Part shown: one piece after another, positions 18,718-27,689 of the stretch
How positions within the stretch are numbered: the first letter of the stretch is position 1
Layout: each line of letters opens with the position of its first letter
Assembly: GCA_001897525.1 (NCBI GenBank)
Contig: MKTB01000010.1
Coordinates: forward strand, 214,794 to 278,793
Direction: 5' to 3'
Source of the DNA: Bacteroidetes bacterium 43-16
GTDB taxonomy: Bacteria > Bacteroidota > Bacteroidia > Chitinophagales > Chitinophagaceae
DNA: 64,000 nt
Notes under the pieces: model-generated
Databases searched by the model: none
What the model saw: the letters and a program-made list of their open reading frames with translations, nothing else
What the model was told of the DNA's origin: nothing
Position numbers and translations under genes: made by a program

Positions 18718-19728
18718 ATGAAACAATTCCCCTTGTTCCTCCTGCTCCTGCTATTCACTTACGCCCATAGCAGCCAGGCTCAGAAAAGTGCTATCGCTAC
18801 GCGCATAGCAGAAGAAAAAGCTTCCGGCTATGCCGACGGCTTTAATACAAATATTGCACTCAGCGATCAATCGCTCAACTTCCTGGTCATCGGTGACTGG
18901 GGCAGGCATGGTGGTTATCATCAGAAAGCAGTGGCCGGCCAGATGGCCAAAGTGGCCGCAACAGCAGATGTAAACTTCATAATTTCCGTTGGTGATAATT
19001 TCTATCCAGATGGTGTACAAAGTGCACAAGATCCATCCTGGAACAGTTCATTTGAAAACATCTACAGCAATCATATGCTGTTTTCAGACTGGTGGGTGGT
19101 CCTGGGTAATCATGACTACAAAGGCAATATACAGGCACAGATCGACTACAGCAAGATCAGCCGGAGATGGAATATGCCCGCGACCTATTTCAGCCGGAAG
19201 ATCAAACTGGAGAACGGTAAAGAATTATTACTGGTGTTCCTGGATACCAATCCCTTTGTCACTTCCTACTACGAGAAATCAGGCAATATGCGCGAGAACC
19301 TGGCCCTGCAGGATACCGCTGCACAATACAAATGGCTGAAAGAAACACTAGCAGATACTGCTACTAATATTCATTGGAAAATAGTGGTGGGGCACCACCC
19401 TATGTACAGTGGCGGTATGCGCAAAGGCAAAAAAGACACCGAAGAGATCAGGTTAAAATTTGAATCCCTTTTTAATGCACATAAAGTCGATGCTTACATC
19501 TGCGGACATGAGCACGATCTGCAGATCATCAAACCTGCACAACAATTTACCACACAGTTTTTATCCGGTGCAGCCTGTGAAGTAAGACCTTCCGGGGCTA
19601 CAGAAGGAACCGAGTTTTGGGCTGCCGATCCGGGTATGATGCTTTTTTCTTTAAGTCCAAAAGAACTGAAGATACAGGTCATCCATGCAGACGGCCGCAT
19701 CTTACACCGAAAGAAAATATCCCGTTAA
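18718..19728 (+). CDS. Secreted purple-acid-phosphatase-like metallophosphoesterase
   Basis: 336 residues with a signal peptide (1-22, ending SSQAQ). The calcineurin-like metal motifs are complete: GDWG (D60), GDNFYPDG (D93), GNHD (N131-H132), GHHPMYSGG and GHEHD. This arrangement is that of tartrate-resistant/purple acid phosphatases. It should release phosphate from organic esters in the periplasm. It stands 16 bp upstream of the phytase gene and downstream of the TonB receptor, so it probably finishes dephosphorylation of phytate products. Confidence 0.9.
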   Translation: MKQFPLFLLLLLFTYAHSSQAQKSAIATRIAEEKASGYADGFNTNIALSDQSLNFLVIGDWGRHGGYHQKAVAGQMAKVAATADVNFIISVGDNFYPDGVQSAQDPSWNSSFENIYSNHMLFSDWWVVLGNHDYKGNIQAQIDYSKISRRWNMPATYFSRKIKLENGKELLLVFLDTNPFVTSYYEKSGNMRENLALQDTAAQYKWLKETLADTATNIHWKIVVGHHPMYSGGMRKGKKDTEEIRLKFESLFNAHKVDAYICGHEHDLQIIKPAQQFTTQFLSGAACEVRPSGATEGTEFWAADPGMMLFSLSPKELKIQVIHADGRILHRKKISR

Positions 19729-19744
19729 CCTCAATTTTAAAATA

Positions 19745-20827
19745 ATGTCCCTCTCTATACATCAATCTATCGCAGGCCTGGCACTTTGCCTCGCAGCAAA
19801 CGCCTCCTGCACAACCAATGATCATAAAAACAACACCATCGAAACGAGCGCACTGAAGCCGGTGATCACCACCGAGCAAGTGCAATTTGACACCGATGAT
19901 CCTGCTATCTGGATCCACCCCACCGATCCGGCCAAAAGCCTGGTGATCGGTACCGATAAAGATGCGCAAGGCAGCCTGTACGTATTTGACCTTGCAGGAA
20001 AAATAGTCAATAAAGTAGCCGGCCTGAAACGACCGAATAATGTGGATATTGCCTATGGCTTAAGCCTTAATGGCACCCCCAAAGACATCGCTGTTGTTAC
20101 CGAACGCGAGACCAATAAGATCAGGATCTTTAGCTTACCCGACTTGCAGCCTTTAGATAATGGCGGTATCCCGGTTTTTGAAGGCGAAAAGGAAAGAGGC
20201 CCTATGGGAATCGCTGTTTATACCAATAAATCCAATCATAAAACCTATGCCATTGTCGGTCGCAAATCCGGTCCTATGGACCAATACCTCTGGCAATATG
20301 AATTAAAGGATGATGGATCGGGCAAGGTAAAAGCGACGCTGGTGCGCCGTTTTGGTAAATACAGCGGTAAGAAAGAGATAGAAGCTATTGCAGTAGACAA
20401 TGAACTGGGCTATGTGTACTATTCCGATGAGCAATATGGCATCCATAAATATTATGCAGACCCGGAAAAGGGAGATACAGAACTGGCCCTTTTTGGCCAG
20501 GCAGATTTTGCAGAAGACCTGGAAGGGATCTCCATCTATAAAACGGGCGACAGTACCGGTTATATATTAGTTTCCGATCAACAGGCCAACCGCTTCAATG
20601 TCTACAAAAGAGAAGCAGCGCAAGGCCATCCACACCAACATCAATTGATTACAGCTATTCCGTTTTCAACCATTGAAAGTGATGGTTCTGAGGTAACGAA
20701 TATTGCCTTAAATGATAAATTCCCTAAAGGAGTATTTGTTGCCATGACCAATGGGAAGACCTTCCAATATTATGACTGGCGCGATATACAGAAGCGCATA
20801 GAAGCACAGTCAGGCCAACCAAAATAA
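19745..20827 (+). CDS. Beta-propeller phytase (3-phytase), lipoprotein
   Basis: The start is set at ATG 19745, 16 bp after the phosphatase stop. It gives a lipoprotein signal with LAANASC; the upstream in-frame start overlaps the previous gene. The 360-residue protein shows the six-bladed BPP phytase hallmarks: DDPAIWIHPTDPAKSLVIGTDK, RPNNVDIAYG, VVTERETNKIRIF, EAIAVDNELGYVYYSDE, DLEGISIYK and GYILVSDQQANRFNVYKR. The acidic and lysine residues line the Ca-dependent phosphate sites in the family. It hydrolyses phytate (inositol hexakisphosphate) at the cell surface and releases phosphate. Confidence 0.92.
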   Translation: MSLSIHQSIAGLALCLAANASCTTNDHKNNTIETSALKPVITTEQVQFDTDDPAIWIHPTDPAKSLVIGTDKDAQGSLYVFDLAGKIVNKVAGLKRPNNVDIAYGLSLNGTPKDIAVVTERETNKIRIFSLPDLQPLDNGGIPVFEGEKERGPMGIAVYTNKSNHKTYAIVGRKSGPMDQYLWQYELKDDGSGKVKATLVRRFGKYSGKKEIEAIAVDNELGYVYYSDEQYGIHKYYADPEKGDTELALFGQADFAEDLEGISIYKTGDSTGYILVSDQQANRFNVYKREAAQGHPHQHQLITAIPFSTIESDGSEVTNIALNDKFPKGVFVAMTNGKTFQYYDWRDIQKRIEAQSGQPK

Positions 20828-20857
20828 TACAAGATCTTTTTCATAACAGAGTGACCG

Positions 20858-20891
20858 GGCCAATCAGCATATTTGCTGTTGGCCTTTTTTT
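20858..20891 (+). terminator. Rho-independent terminator after the phytase gene
   Basis: GGCCAA-T-CAGCA pairs with TGCTG-TTGGCC around TATT, with a single bulged T. A run of seven T follows. It ends the receptor-phosphatase-phytase transcript. Confidence 0.85.
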
Positions 20892-20901
20892 ATGCAGGAT
20901 C

Positions 20902-20934
20902 AAACCTATAAGGTTTTAAAAACCTTATAGGTTT
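20902..20934. repeat. 33-bp perfect palindrome (16-bp arms)
   Basis: AAACCTATAAGGTTTT is followed by one A and its exact inverse. The palindrome lies between the convergent ends of the phytase gene and the small secreted protein gene. It may be a dispersed intergenic repeat or a bidirectional terminator for the minus-strand gene ending at 20948. Confidence 0.7.
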
Positions 20935-20947
20935 AAACAGAATTGAT

Positions 20948-21277
20948 TTAATTACAAAGACTTCTATCTACATAAGTTTTATTCCCATTACCGTTGATAT
21001 AATAACAGCCACCTCTCGGGCCTCTGATGTACTGCGATGATTTACTCCTTGTAGTGCTGCGGGCAGTGCTCCTGCCAGAAGAGGAAGCATTACTTTTTGA
21101 TGTATTAGACTTCAAACTATTTACCGTAGTATTTTTATTCTTTGTCGCAGCCACATACTCCCAGGTACCATCTGTCTTAAGCAATACACTCCTGCCCGAT
21201 TGTGTAGTAGCATATTCCTGGGCAGATAGGTTTACACTAAAACAGATAAAGAGCAGTAACAGTAAAATTTTATTCAT
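20948..21277 (-). CDS. Small secreted protein with Ser/Thr-rich linker and GPRGG-type C-terminal motif
   Basis: 109 residues. The signal peptide (MNKILLLLLFICFSVNLSAQ) is followed by a short domain with LLKTDGTWEY, a Ser/Thr/Lys-rich linker (about 45-80), and the C-terminal motif IRGPRGGCYYINGNGNKTYVDRS. The last motif resembles the small GP(K/R)GG-YYINxNGxKxYV module (PBCV basic adaptor-like) found at the ends of many secreted bacterial proteins. It probably mediates surface binding, though the exact role is unknown. Confidence 0.75.
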   Translation of the reverse strand: MNKILLLLLFICFSVNLSAQEYATTQSGRSVLLKTDGTWEYVAATKNKNTTVNSLKSNTSKSNASSSGRSTARSTTRSKSSQYIRGPRGGCYYINGNGNKTYVDRSLCN

Positions 21278-22126
21278 AATTCTTCCTTACAATGATGGAT
21301 TAACCCGGTTAATATTTCGCGATAAAGCGTTGGGCCTTTGAGCTTATTAAACAGGATATTTTTTAAAATGTTGAAAATAATATCTTGAAAAAAAGAAGAT
21401 AAATGATTCCCTGTTATTAGAAAAGCTTCCATTTATTTTCCCATTCATTTTATAAAAATATAACATTATGCCAACCAAACCAAGAAATAAAATGTCTTAA
21501 TTAATTGAACCATAAAAATATATTCATGAATAAATTTCAAAATATGTTTTCTGCATTTGTTTTGTACTTAACCGGCAGAACTTTTTCATCGCTCTTTCCC
21601 CACTCCGCTTTATACCCTGTTACAGGCGCACCTTATACAAGCAATCATCGCCATCAGATACCTCGTATCTTATATTTCCTTCAGCAATTTCATCAGCCCG
21701 GAAGTAAGCCTGCAATAATTACAGGCCTTCACCTGTTACCGGCACAGCTCTATCAGCAATCTTCGGCGATTAATAATAAAATTTAAAGCCCGGATACTTG
21801 GTATCCAAAAAATTAGCACAAGATTTTTACCCATATTTTTCCTGTTATTGGATTATAAGCTAATTACTCTTCATACCGGTTATTGTCAAAAAATATAAGC
21901 ATTGACCTGTCACTTAATTTTTTGACTTAATAATGCCGTATGTACCAAAATTATTGATCTATATCCCGGTTGATCATTGTTCACTAAACCACCCGGAAGG
22001 AGCGGGTCTCATCCTGTTGCCGGATATAGTCCTCTTAATTGATCCAATGTAATTGCATTATTATAAACAATAAACAGAAGTGTACCTGCAAGTTGAAACA
22101 TGTAACCATTTTCTAACCAAAAAAAC
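21278..22126. other. Intergenic region without a convincing gene
   Basis: About 850 bp. An open frame at 21505-21786 has no signal peptide, no recognisable domain and an unusual composition, and is not accepted. A small inverted repeat (GCCTG ... CAGGC, 21706-21724) lies in it. The region presumably holds the divergent promoters of the flanking genes, but no strong TAnnTTTG box was recognised. Confidence 0.5.
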
Positions 22127-23827
22127 ATGCAATTAATTATGCGCAAATCTTTAAAGTGTCTAGTACTACCCTTTGCACTCCTTATGGGCGGAGCCACAAT
22201 CAATCCCCTGGCAGCACAGTTTTTCACCCCACCTGTAGCCACGGATTTTCCTTTTAATACGGTAAAGGTGCAGACACCTACAATGACCTCCAATTATTCC
22301 CGGAATCTTGGATCGGAAGACATTTACCTTTCCACCTGGAACACCCATACGCCCGGTGGGGAAAGTGAATTCATGTACATGTTTACCACTCCGGACAATC
22401 CAGCCGTGGTACTCACACAAGGCTCATTTACCTATAAAGACGTTTCCGATTTAGAGGTCGGACTTTACTGGGATGCCAATGTGGGCGATTATGTCGTTCC
22501 TGTAGCTTATTATCAAAACAACGTAGGCCATATGCTGGACCTTTACCAGGTAACAGGTTCAGGTTTAGTGATGATTTCAACGATGCAACTGTCTAACAGC
22601 AATACATACGGACGTATACGCATGGACAGTCATAATGGTTATGGCATTGTCATTGCCTGGGAACACCCCGGGCCCGGTATCCATGCTATGGTGTGTGAGT
22701 CCGGCAATTGGAGCGGGGTGACACACTTTTTGAATACAGTCGGGGAAACAGCACCTGATGTAGCCTTTAGTCATATCTCTTCAGGATCTTCAACACTTAA
22801 TGTGCGCCTTGTTTATACCAACCCGGCAAACCAGACCATTACTACAGCTTCTGTAGCCTTTCCAACCCTGCAAATTCCACCTCCCGGAGGTATGGCAGCA
22901 GCAGTTGCAAATGTTGAGGACATGATCACTATCCCGGGCAATATATCCAATGTTTCATTAGACTGTCCCGATCATTATCACACAGATAACTGGGCTTATG
23001 CCTTTACAGACGGAGAACAGGTATTTGTCCGTTACTGGGACCAAATGAGTATGGGAACACCGCAAACAAGAATAGTCAATGACGGCTCTTTGGGGAATGC
23101 ACCTACTTTTAACGGCAACAATACGGCCTATACACCTACCCTACATTACGGCGATTCTGAATACCAGGCAGGCGGATATACCGGCCAGATCAAAGTGGGA
23201 TGGTATAATGTAGACAATGTAGCGAGCGGACCATTTATAGGTAACGGCCAATACATAGGTATTAAAATGAGGGAAAATGGCGGCACCCTGATGAGTGACC
23301 CCGATTACATGGGTATCTCTCAAAGTGCACTCCCTGTAACAGCAGACTTCCATTCCGGCATTTCCTTCAGTAAAATGGGTGAAGGACACTGGGCTTCTGC
23401 ACCGCAATTTATGTACACCACATACTTTGTAGAAAGCTCCCCGGGAAGCCAGGACTATGAATTGCGCCATGCCTTCCACAGATGGAACAATACCCACTTC
23501 AAAGGCGAAAACCCGCCAACTCCGAAGCGTCCGGAATGCGCTCCGGATAAAGCCCATGTAACAGAACAGGTATTGAGCATGAATGTTTATCCCAATCCAT
23601 TCAAAACAACCTTGACCAATAATGTGACCATGACTGCAGAAGGTTCAGTGGAACTTACCCTAACAGACATAAGCGGTCGCCAGGTAGCCGCGAAAAAGGT
23701 GAACCTGAATAAAGGCCGGCATATGGTCCAGATGAAAGACCTGGGTCAACTGCTACCAGGGACTTATTTCCTGAATAGCACGGTTAATGGTAAAAATATC
23801 GGTGTAAGGACCGTTATTAAGCTATAA
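22127..23827 (+). CDS. Secreted protein with T9SS type A sorting domain
   Basis: 566 residues with a Sec signal peptide. ATG 22139 (MRKSLKCLVLPFALLMGG) is an equally good start. The large mature part is beta-rich with many Asn, Gly and Tyr and contains repeated VEHPGPGIHAMV/WAYAFTDGEQVFVRYWD-like strands, suggesting a beta-propeller. The last 80 residues (VYPNPFKTTL ... LTLTDISGRQVAAKKV ... LLPGTYFL ... RTVIKL) are a Por_Sec_tail domain. The protein is therefore sent through the type IX system to the surface or medium. The ligand or enzymatic role is unknown. Confidence 0.85.
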   Translation: MQLIMRKSLKCLVLPFALLMGGATINPLAAQFFTPPVATDFPFNTVKVQTPTMTSNYSRNLGSEDIYLSTWNTHTPGGESEFMYMFTTPDNPAVVLTQGSFTYKDVSDLEVGLYWDANVGDYVVPVAYYQNNVGHMLDLYQVTGSGLVMISTMQLSNSNTYGRIRMDSHNGYGIVIAWEHPGPGIHAMVCESGNWSGVTHFLNTVGETAPDVAFSHISSGSSTLNVRLVYTNPANQTITTASVAFPTLQIPPPGGMAAAVANVEDMITIPGNISNVSLDCPDHYHTDNWAYAFTDGEQVFVRYWDQMSMGTPQTRIVNDGSLGNAPTFNGNNTAYTPTLHYGDSEYQAGGYTGQIKVGWYNVDNVASGPFIGNGQYIGIKMRENGGTLMSDPDYMGISQSALPVTADFHSGISFSKMGEGHWASAPQFMYTTYFVESSPGSQDYELRHAFHRWNNTHFKGENPPTPKRPECAPDKAHVTEQVLSMNVYPNPFKTTLTNNVTMTAEGSVELTLTDISGRQVAAKKVNLNKGRHMVQMKDLGQLLPGTYFLNSTVNGKNIGVRTVIKL

Positions 23828-23860
23828 CAGTGCAGCAAAGGAATAAAACACTTTAAGCAG

Positions 23861-23891
23861 CAGGGCCGGAAATTTTCCCGGCCCTGTTTTT
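23861..23891 (+). terminator. Rho-independent terminator
   Basis: CAGGGCCGG and CCGGCCCTG form a perfect 9-bp stem with an A/T-rich loop, followed by TTTTTATTTT. It ends the T9SS cargo gene and can also serve the convergent gene ending at 23941. Confidence 0.85.
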
Positions 23892-23940
23892 ATTTTGCTC
23901 CTGCTTTAAATTATGCTGAGATATAATCCCGGGCAATCGT

Positions 23941-24837
23941 TTAGTCCTGCAGCTTCATAACCTCGTTCAGCAAAGGAGGTAAACGCTTTGCATGAACATC
24001 ATCAGTATAATGGCTCAGCACACAAGCAATATACTTGCCTCTTACTTCTGCCGCTACATAGTAGATGATCAGGATATTACTACCGCCCATAATTAATTGC
24101 GGCACCTTGATTTTGTATTTTGTCTTTATCGCTTTCGTTGGCGTTCCCTCAAAGAGTATATCTACCGTATCTTGCTGTAATATTTTCCCGATTGATTTAT
24201 TCGCAATAATATCATATTGAGCAGCAATCATTTCCTGTGCAGGTTCAATGCTGCGAAACTCGGCCCAGTTCATTTGACCCATATCCGGACATTGAATATT
24301 ATGTGTCCCCATCCAGCGACAGGCAGATCCAAGTACAATATAACGCCCTGCAAAACGAATACTGTCAACAGCCATCGAGGTATAAACACTGCCTGGAATG
24401 GTACTGTCCATAATAGATCGGACAAAAAAACGTTCCAGCTCTTCATCACGCTTATTGGTAGTTTGAAGTCCTACGATTTTTACCTCAGACTCACCTTGCG
24501 GAAATAAATAATAAATACCCGACTCTGTAACCTTTTTTGTCCTGTTCCCCGTTCTTACAAGCACTTTAGCAGATGGAAATGCTTTATCATCAGTGGGTAC
24601 TACATCTTTGCTTATGGAATACTTTTTCTTAATACTGCTCAGGCCTTTTTCATCCAATGCAGCTTTTTGATACTGCACAAAAACAGAATAACCTTCCACT
24701 TCATAAAATGTCGCGCGCTCTTGTTTAATTCCGTGCGTATTTGAAAACACCTGTTGCGCATCGATCGTTTGTGCCGCTGCAAAGTGGCAGGAAATAATAA
24801 ACGTAAAAATGATCAGTAAAAATTTATTGCGTTTCAT
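23941..24837 (-). CDS. Secreted protein of unknown function
   Basis: 298 residues with a Sec signal peptide (MKRNKFLLIIFTFIISCHFAAAQ). The mature protein has several Tyr/Val-rich strands (RATFYEVEGYSVFVQYQK, GRYIVLGSACRWMG) and an AEVRGKYIACVLSHYTDD region near the end. No motif, membrane segment or sorting tail was recognised. The gene is convergent with the T9SS cargo gene and divergent from the SDR gene. Confidence 0.72.
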   Translation of the reverse strand: MKRNKFLLIIFTFIISCHFAAAQTIDAQQVFSNTHGIKQERATFYEVEGYSVFVQYQKAALDEKGLSSIKKKYSISKDVVPTDDKAFPSAKVLVRTGNRTKKVTESGIYYLFPQGESEVKIVGLQTTNKRDEELERFFVRSIMDSTIPGSVYTSMAVDSIRFAGRYIVLGSACRWMGTHNIQCPDMGQMNWAEFRSIEPAQEMIAAQYDIIANKSIGKILQQDTVDILFEGTPTKAIKTKYKIKVPQLIMGGSNILIIYYVAAEVRGKYIACVLSHYTDDVHAKRLPPLLNEVMKLQD

Positions 24838-25004
24838 TGATTGTTTTTTGTTGATAATAGTTGAATGTTTCCGAAATCGCCACCATGCTGTATCATTAAT
24901 CCAAGACCAGTATAATTTTAGCAGGTCAAAAATAAGATTTTTTATAAAAGACCCATTCAGGATAATTTCCTCATCAATCTTCCGCTTTTCTTAAGCACTC
25001 TTTT

Positions 25005-25044
25005 TTTGGCTACAAGAACATGCGTTTTGGCTACACCGGCATGC
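25005..25044 (+). promoter_or_regulatory. Putative AraC-type operator: direct repeat with 21-bp period
   Basis: TTTGGCTACA-N4-CATGC occurs at 25005-25023 and again at 25026-25044. Fifteen of the 19 positions are identical, and the four variable ones are contiguous. The 21-bp period is typical of AraC-family activator half-sites. The second copy ends about 12 bp before a possible -7 box (CAACTTTG, 25056-25063) of the SDR gene at 25093. An AraC regulator is encoded directly behind that gene. Confidence 0.6.
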
Positions 25045-25092
25045 TAACTATTCCTCAACTTTGCTTTATCATACTAAAATTAATTAACAGCA

Positions 25093-25857
25093 ATGAATAC
25101 AAACAACAAGATCGCCTTAATTACAGGCGGAAGCAGGGGACTCGGAAAAAACATGGCCTTAGCCATTGCAAAAAAAGGCCTGGACGTAGTCATCACCTAC
25201 AACAGTAATCAGGCAGCGGCAGAGGAAGTGGTCAACGCCATTGAAGCTATGGGCCAAAAAGCCAAAGCATTTCAACTGGATACCAGCGACACCAAACAAT
25301 TCGGGGCTTTTGTCACAGAACTGAATCAGTACCTGGACAGCACATATGGTAGTACTAAACTGGATTTCCTGGTCAACAATGCCGGAACAGCACTCTATGC
25401 AATAGCAGAAGAAACCACAGAAGAGCAAATGGATGAAATCTACAACATCCACTACAAAGGCGTTTTCTTCCTGACCCAAAAACTCCTGCCCTATTTAAAT
25501 GAAGGTGGTGGCATTGTGAATATCTCCTCCGGCCTCACCAGGATCACGATACCGGGATCATCTGTTTACGGATCAATAAAAGCGGCTGTAGAAAGCTTAT
25601 CCAAATATTTAGCTAAGGAGCTGGGACCTAAAAAGATCCGTGTGAATGTTTTGGCCCCTGGAGCAATTGAAACAGATTTCGGTGGCGGCCGCACGCGCGA
25701 CAATAAAGAGATCAATGCACATATAGCCAGCTTAACCGCCCTGGGGCGTGTGGGCCTGCCAGATGATATCGGTGGCGTAGTAGCCTTTTTGTGTACCGAT
25801 GAGGCCGGCTGGATCAATGGGCAACGCATCGAGGTTTCCGGTGGACAAGCCTTATAA
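25093..25857 (+). CDS. Short-chain dehydrogenase/reductase
   Basis: 254 residues, the usual SDR length. The cofactor motif TGGSRGLG lies at about 12-19, NNAG at about 96-99, a catalytic serine in NISSG, and YGSIK as the YxxxK motif. The C-terminal WINGQRIEVSGGQAL is typical of FabG-like classical SDRs. It reduces or oxidises a carbonyl/alcohol with NAD(P)H; the substrate is unknown. The AraC regulator 57 bp downstream and the 21-bp repeat upstream suggest inducible expression. Confidence 0.92.
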   Translation: MNTNNKIALITGGSRGLGKNMALAIAKKGLDVVITYNSNQAAAEEVVNAIEAMGQKAKAFQLDTSDTKQFGAFVTELNQYLDSTYGSTKLDFLVNNAGTALYAIAEETTEEQMDEIYNIHYKGVFFLTQKLLPYLNEGGGIVNISSGLTRITIPGSSVYGSIKAAVESLSKYLAKELGPKKIRVNVLAPGAIETDFGGGRTRDNKEINAHIASLTALGRVGLPDDIGGVVAFLCTDEAGWINGQRIEVSGGQAL

Positions 25858-25914
25858 AAGCCTTCTCAGGATTTCTTATTATATTCGTAAGTACGCTTCT
25901 AAACCATCAGAGAT

Positions 25915-26811
25915 ATGCCCACAAGAATCAAGAGCATCAGCGAGCTGCATAAACTCAGGGGACTTCCCCCTCCCGAGCATCCATTGATCAGCGTGATCGA
26001 TTATGCTACTATGGACTATCCTACAGAGGGTACGCAGAGCTTTGTGTTTGACTTCTACACCATTTCCCTCAAAAGGGGTGTGGGTAAGATGAAGTATGGC
26101 CAGCAGCAATACGATTTTGACGAAGGCGTAATGTACTTCCTCTCACCGGGACAGGTCCTAACGATAGAACCCAATCCTTCCAGCACCGAGCAGCGCTCGG
26201 GATGGATCATAAAAGTGCACCCGGACCTTTTGTGGCATACACCACTGGCCAAAACAATTGACCAGTATGAGTTCTTCGATTATGCAGTGCATGAAGCCTT
26301 GTTTCTTTCAGATAAAGAAGAAGAAGTGCTGAATGGAATTGTGGCCAACATTAAACAGGAATACGGGAATAATATTGATCAATTCAGCGCGCAGATCATC
26401 GTTTCACAGATAGAGACCCTGCTGAACTATGCCAACCGCTTCTACCAAAGGCAGTTCATCACACGTGCCAAATCCAGTCATCAACTGCTGGAAAAAATGG
26501 AATCCTTGCTGGACCATTATTTTAATGATCATACAAATATGGGCCTGCCTTCAGTACAGTATTTGTCAGAGCAACTGCATGTCTCCAAGGGCTACCTGGC
26601 GGCCATGCTTAAATTGCTGACCGGCCTCAATACCCAGCAACATATCCATGAGAAGCTGATCGAGAAAGCCAAAGAAAAACTGGCGACCACACAGTTAACA
26701 GTGAGTGAGATTGCCTATGAATTGGGCTTTGAGCATCCCCAGTCCTTCAGCAAGCTGTTTAAAAGCAAGACCAATCAAAGTCCGCTGGAGTTCAGGGCTA
26801 GTCTTAGTTAG
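25915..26811 (+). CDS. AraC-family transcriptional regulator
   Basis: 298 residues. A cupin-like sensor part (about 40-150) precedes two helix-turn-helix motifs in the last 100 residues (LSEQLHVSKGYLAAMLKLLTGL and ISEIAYELGFEHPQSFSKLFK). It follows the SDR gene by 57 bp and probably controls it through the repeats at 25005-25044. It ends before a very strong terminator at 26829-26873. Confidence 0.9.
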   Translation: MPTRIKSISELHKLRGLPPPEHPLISVIDYATMDYPTEGTQSFVFDFYTISLKRGVGKMKYGQQQYDFDEGVMYFLSPGQVLTIEPNPSSTEQRSGWIIKVHPDLLWHTPLAKTIDQYEFFDYAVHEALFLSDKEEEVLNGIVANIKQEYGNNIDQFSAQIIVSQIETLLNYANRFYQRQFITRAKSSHQLLEKMESLLDHYFNDHTNMGLPSVQYLSEQLHVSKGYLAAMLKLLTGLNTQQHIHEKLIEKAKEKLATTQLTVSEIAYELGFEHPQSFSKLFKSKTNQSPLEFRASLS

Positions 26812-26828
26812 TTTACATTAGTATAAAA

Positions 26829-26873
26829 CAACATCAATGGGGATGACCAAAAAGGTCATCCCCATTGATGTTG
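26829..26873 (+). terminator. Long perfect hairpin after the AraC gene
   Basis: Twenty base pairs (26829-26848 with 26854-26873) enclose an AAAAA loop. No long T-run follows, but the exceptional stem fits a bidirectional terminator between convergent genes. Confidence 0.7.
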
Positions 26874-26890
26874 CTGGTCTACCACTCTAT

Positions 26891-27387
26891 TTATTGAATG
26901 ACCAATTTATACACATCATACGCACCGGCATATTCTACTGTAGCCTGGTAAACACCTGGTGCTAACCGGGGCAATGCCACTTTGGCTTGCTGCCCGCTGG
27001 CACTTACATCCGCCGTGAACACCACCCTCCCGGTTAGGTCAATCAGGAGTATGTTTACCTTTTCTGTTGCACCGGCTTCTGTTCCCAGTGTAATGGTTAT
27101 CTGGTCAGTGGCAGGGTTAGGATAAAGCCCCTTTGCGCTTGTCCCGGCAGGCAAGGCAGGGTGGACTGTACGATAGATGTTGTAGATAGAGCAATCTAAT
27201 TCATCGCTGAGCATCAGATCACCAACCGTCACTTCTTTAGCGCTGTAATCACATACATCATTCGTGCTGTTCGACATGTTAGCGAAGCGCATGTCGAACA
27301 ATTAATACCCCGGTATTCGTTGTTCCCGATATACAATTCAGAGAGAGTAAGGTCTATCAAATTCTTCCTATTTAGACTCGCGGAAAT
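26891..27387 (-). pseudogene. Remnant of a leucine-rich-repeat protein with T9SS type A tail
   Basis: The last 100 codons (from about 27200 to the stop at 26891) encode a Por_Sec_tail domain: LYPNPATDQITITLGTE ... NILLIDLTGRVVF ... LAPGVYQATVEY. Upstream, in another frame, 27387-27301 encodes LNRKNLIDLTLSELYIGNN, which is leucine-rich-repeat-like. The two frames meet at the hairpin at 27270-27300, and a stop (TAA) lies just before the tail frame. There is no signal peptide. The gene is a truncated, frame-shifted end fragment. A TTG at 27301 is unlikely to be a real start. Confidence 0.7.
27270..27300. repeat. 31-bp hairpin repeat inside the broken gene
   Basis: GTTCGACATG (27270-27279) and CATGTCGAAC (27291-27300) pair perfectly around an 11-nt loop. 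The arm sequence is like the inner TTCGACATG motif of the element at 7678-7800. It marks the exact place where the reading frame of the leucine-rich-repeat remnant changes. Confidence 0.7.
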
Positions 27388-27482
27388 TTATGCGTAATAA
27401 AAGCTACTCCACAAATTTTAATTTGATCCAACTTTTCAAGGACCCCTAACTCCAACGAAGCAAATAATGAAATTTATGGCAC

Positions 27483-27608
27483 AAAAAAAGAGACAACAAA
27501 TATGTTGTCTCTTTCTGCGCTGTAGGATCCGCACGCCAAAGGTCTAACATCTCCCAAGACTTACAAGATTTAAAACACGCTAAATATCTATTACAAGAAC
27601 TGCATTAA
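27483..27608. repeat. Terminator-plus-tail module, copy A
   Basis: A perfect 11-bp stem (27487-27497 with 27504-27514), followed on the minus strand by a T-run, forms a minus-strand terminator. Next to it, the plus strand holds about 85 bp that can be read as a short peptide end: GSARQRSNI, then DLQDLKHAKYLL, with stop TAA at 27606-27608. A diverged copy with the same order is at 40555-40676. The peptides need not be expressed; a structured or decayed RNA element is equally possible. Confidence 0.55.
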
Positions 27609-27617
27609 TATTTTCCC

Positions 27618-27689
27618 TTTTAACGGGGAAATGGCTGCCGCTTTACCGATTCCGGCATAAGCTCCCGTGATTAAAACTACTTTTTCCAT
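27618..27689 (-). pseudogene. Truncated N-terminus of a short-chain dehydrogenase
   Basis: From the ATG at 27689 the minus strand reads MEKVVLITGAYAGIGKAAA, which is the Rossmann start of an SDR with TGxxxGIG. Homology is lost within about 24 codons, where copy A of the terminator-plus-tail module begins. The remaining gene is missing, so this is a deletion or insertion scar. Confidence 0.65.

Noticed and set aside
21505-21786. Frame of 93 codons in the gap before the T9SS gene
   Set aside because: No signal peptide, no recognisable domain and no neighbouring partner; it looks like random open sequence.
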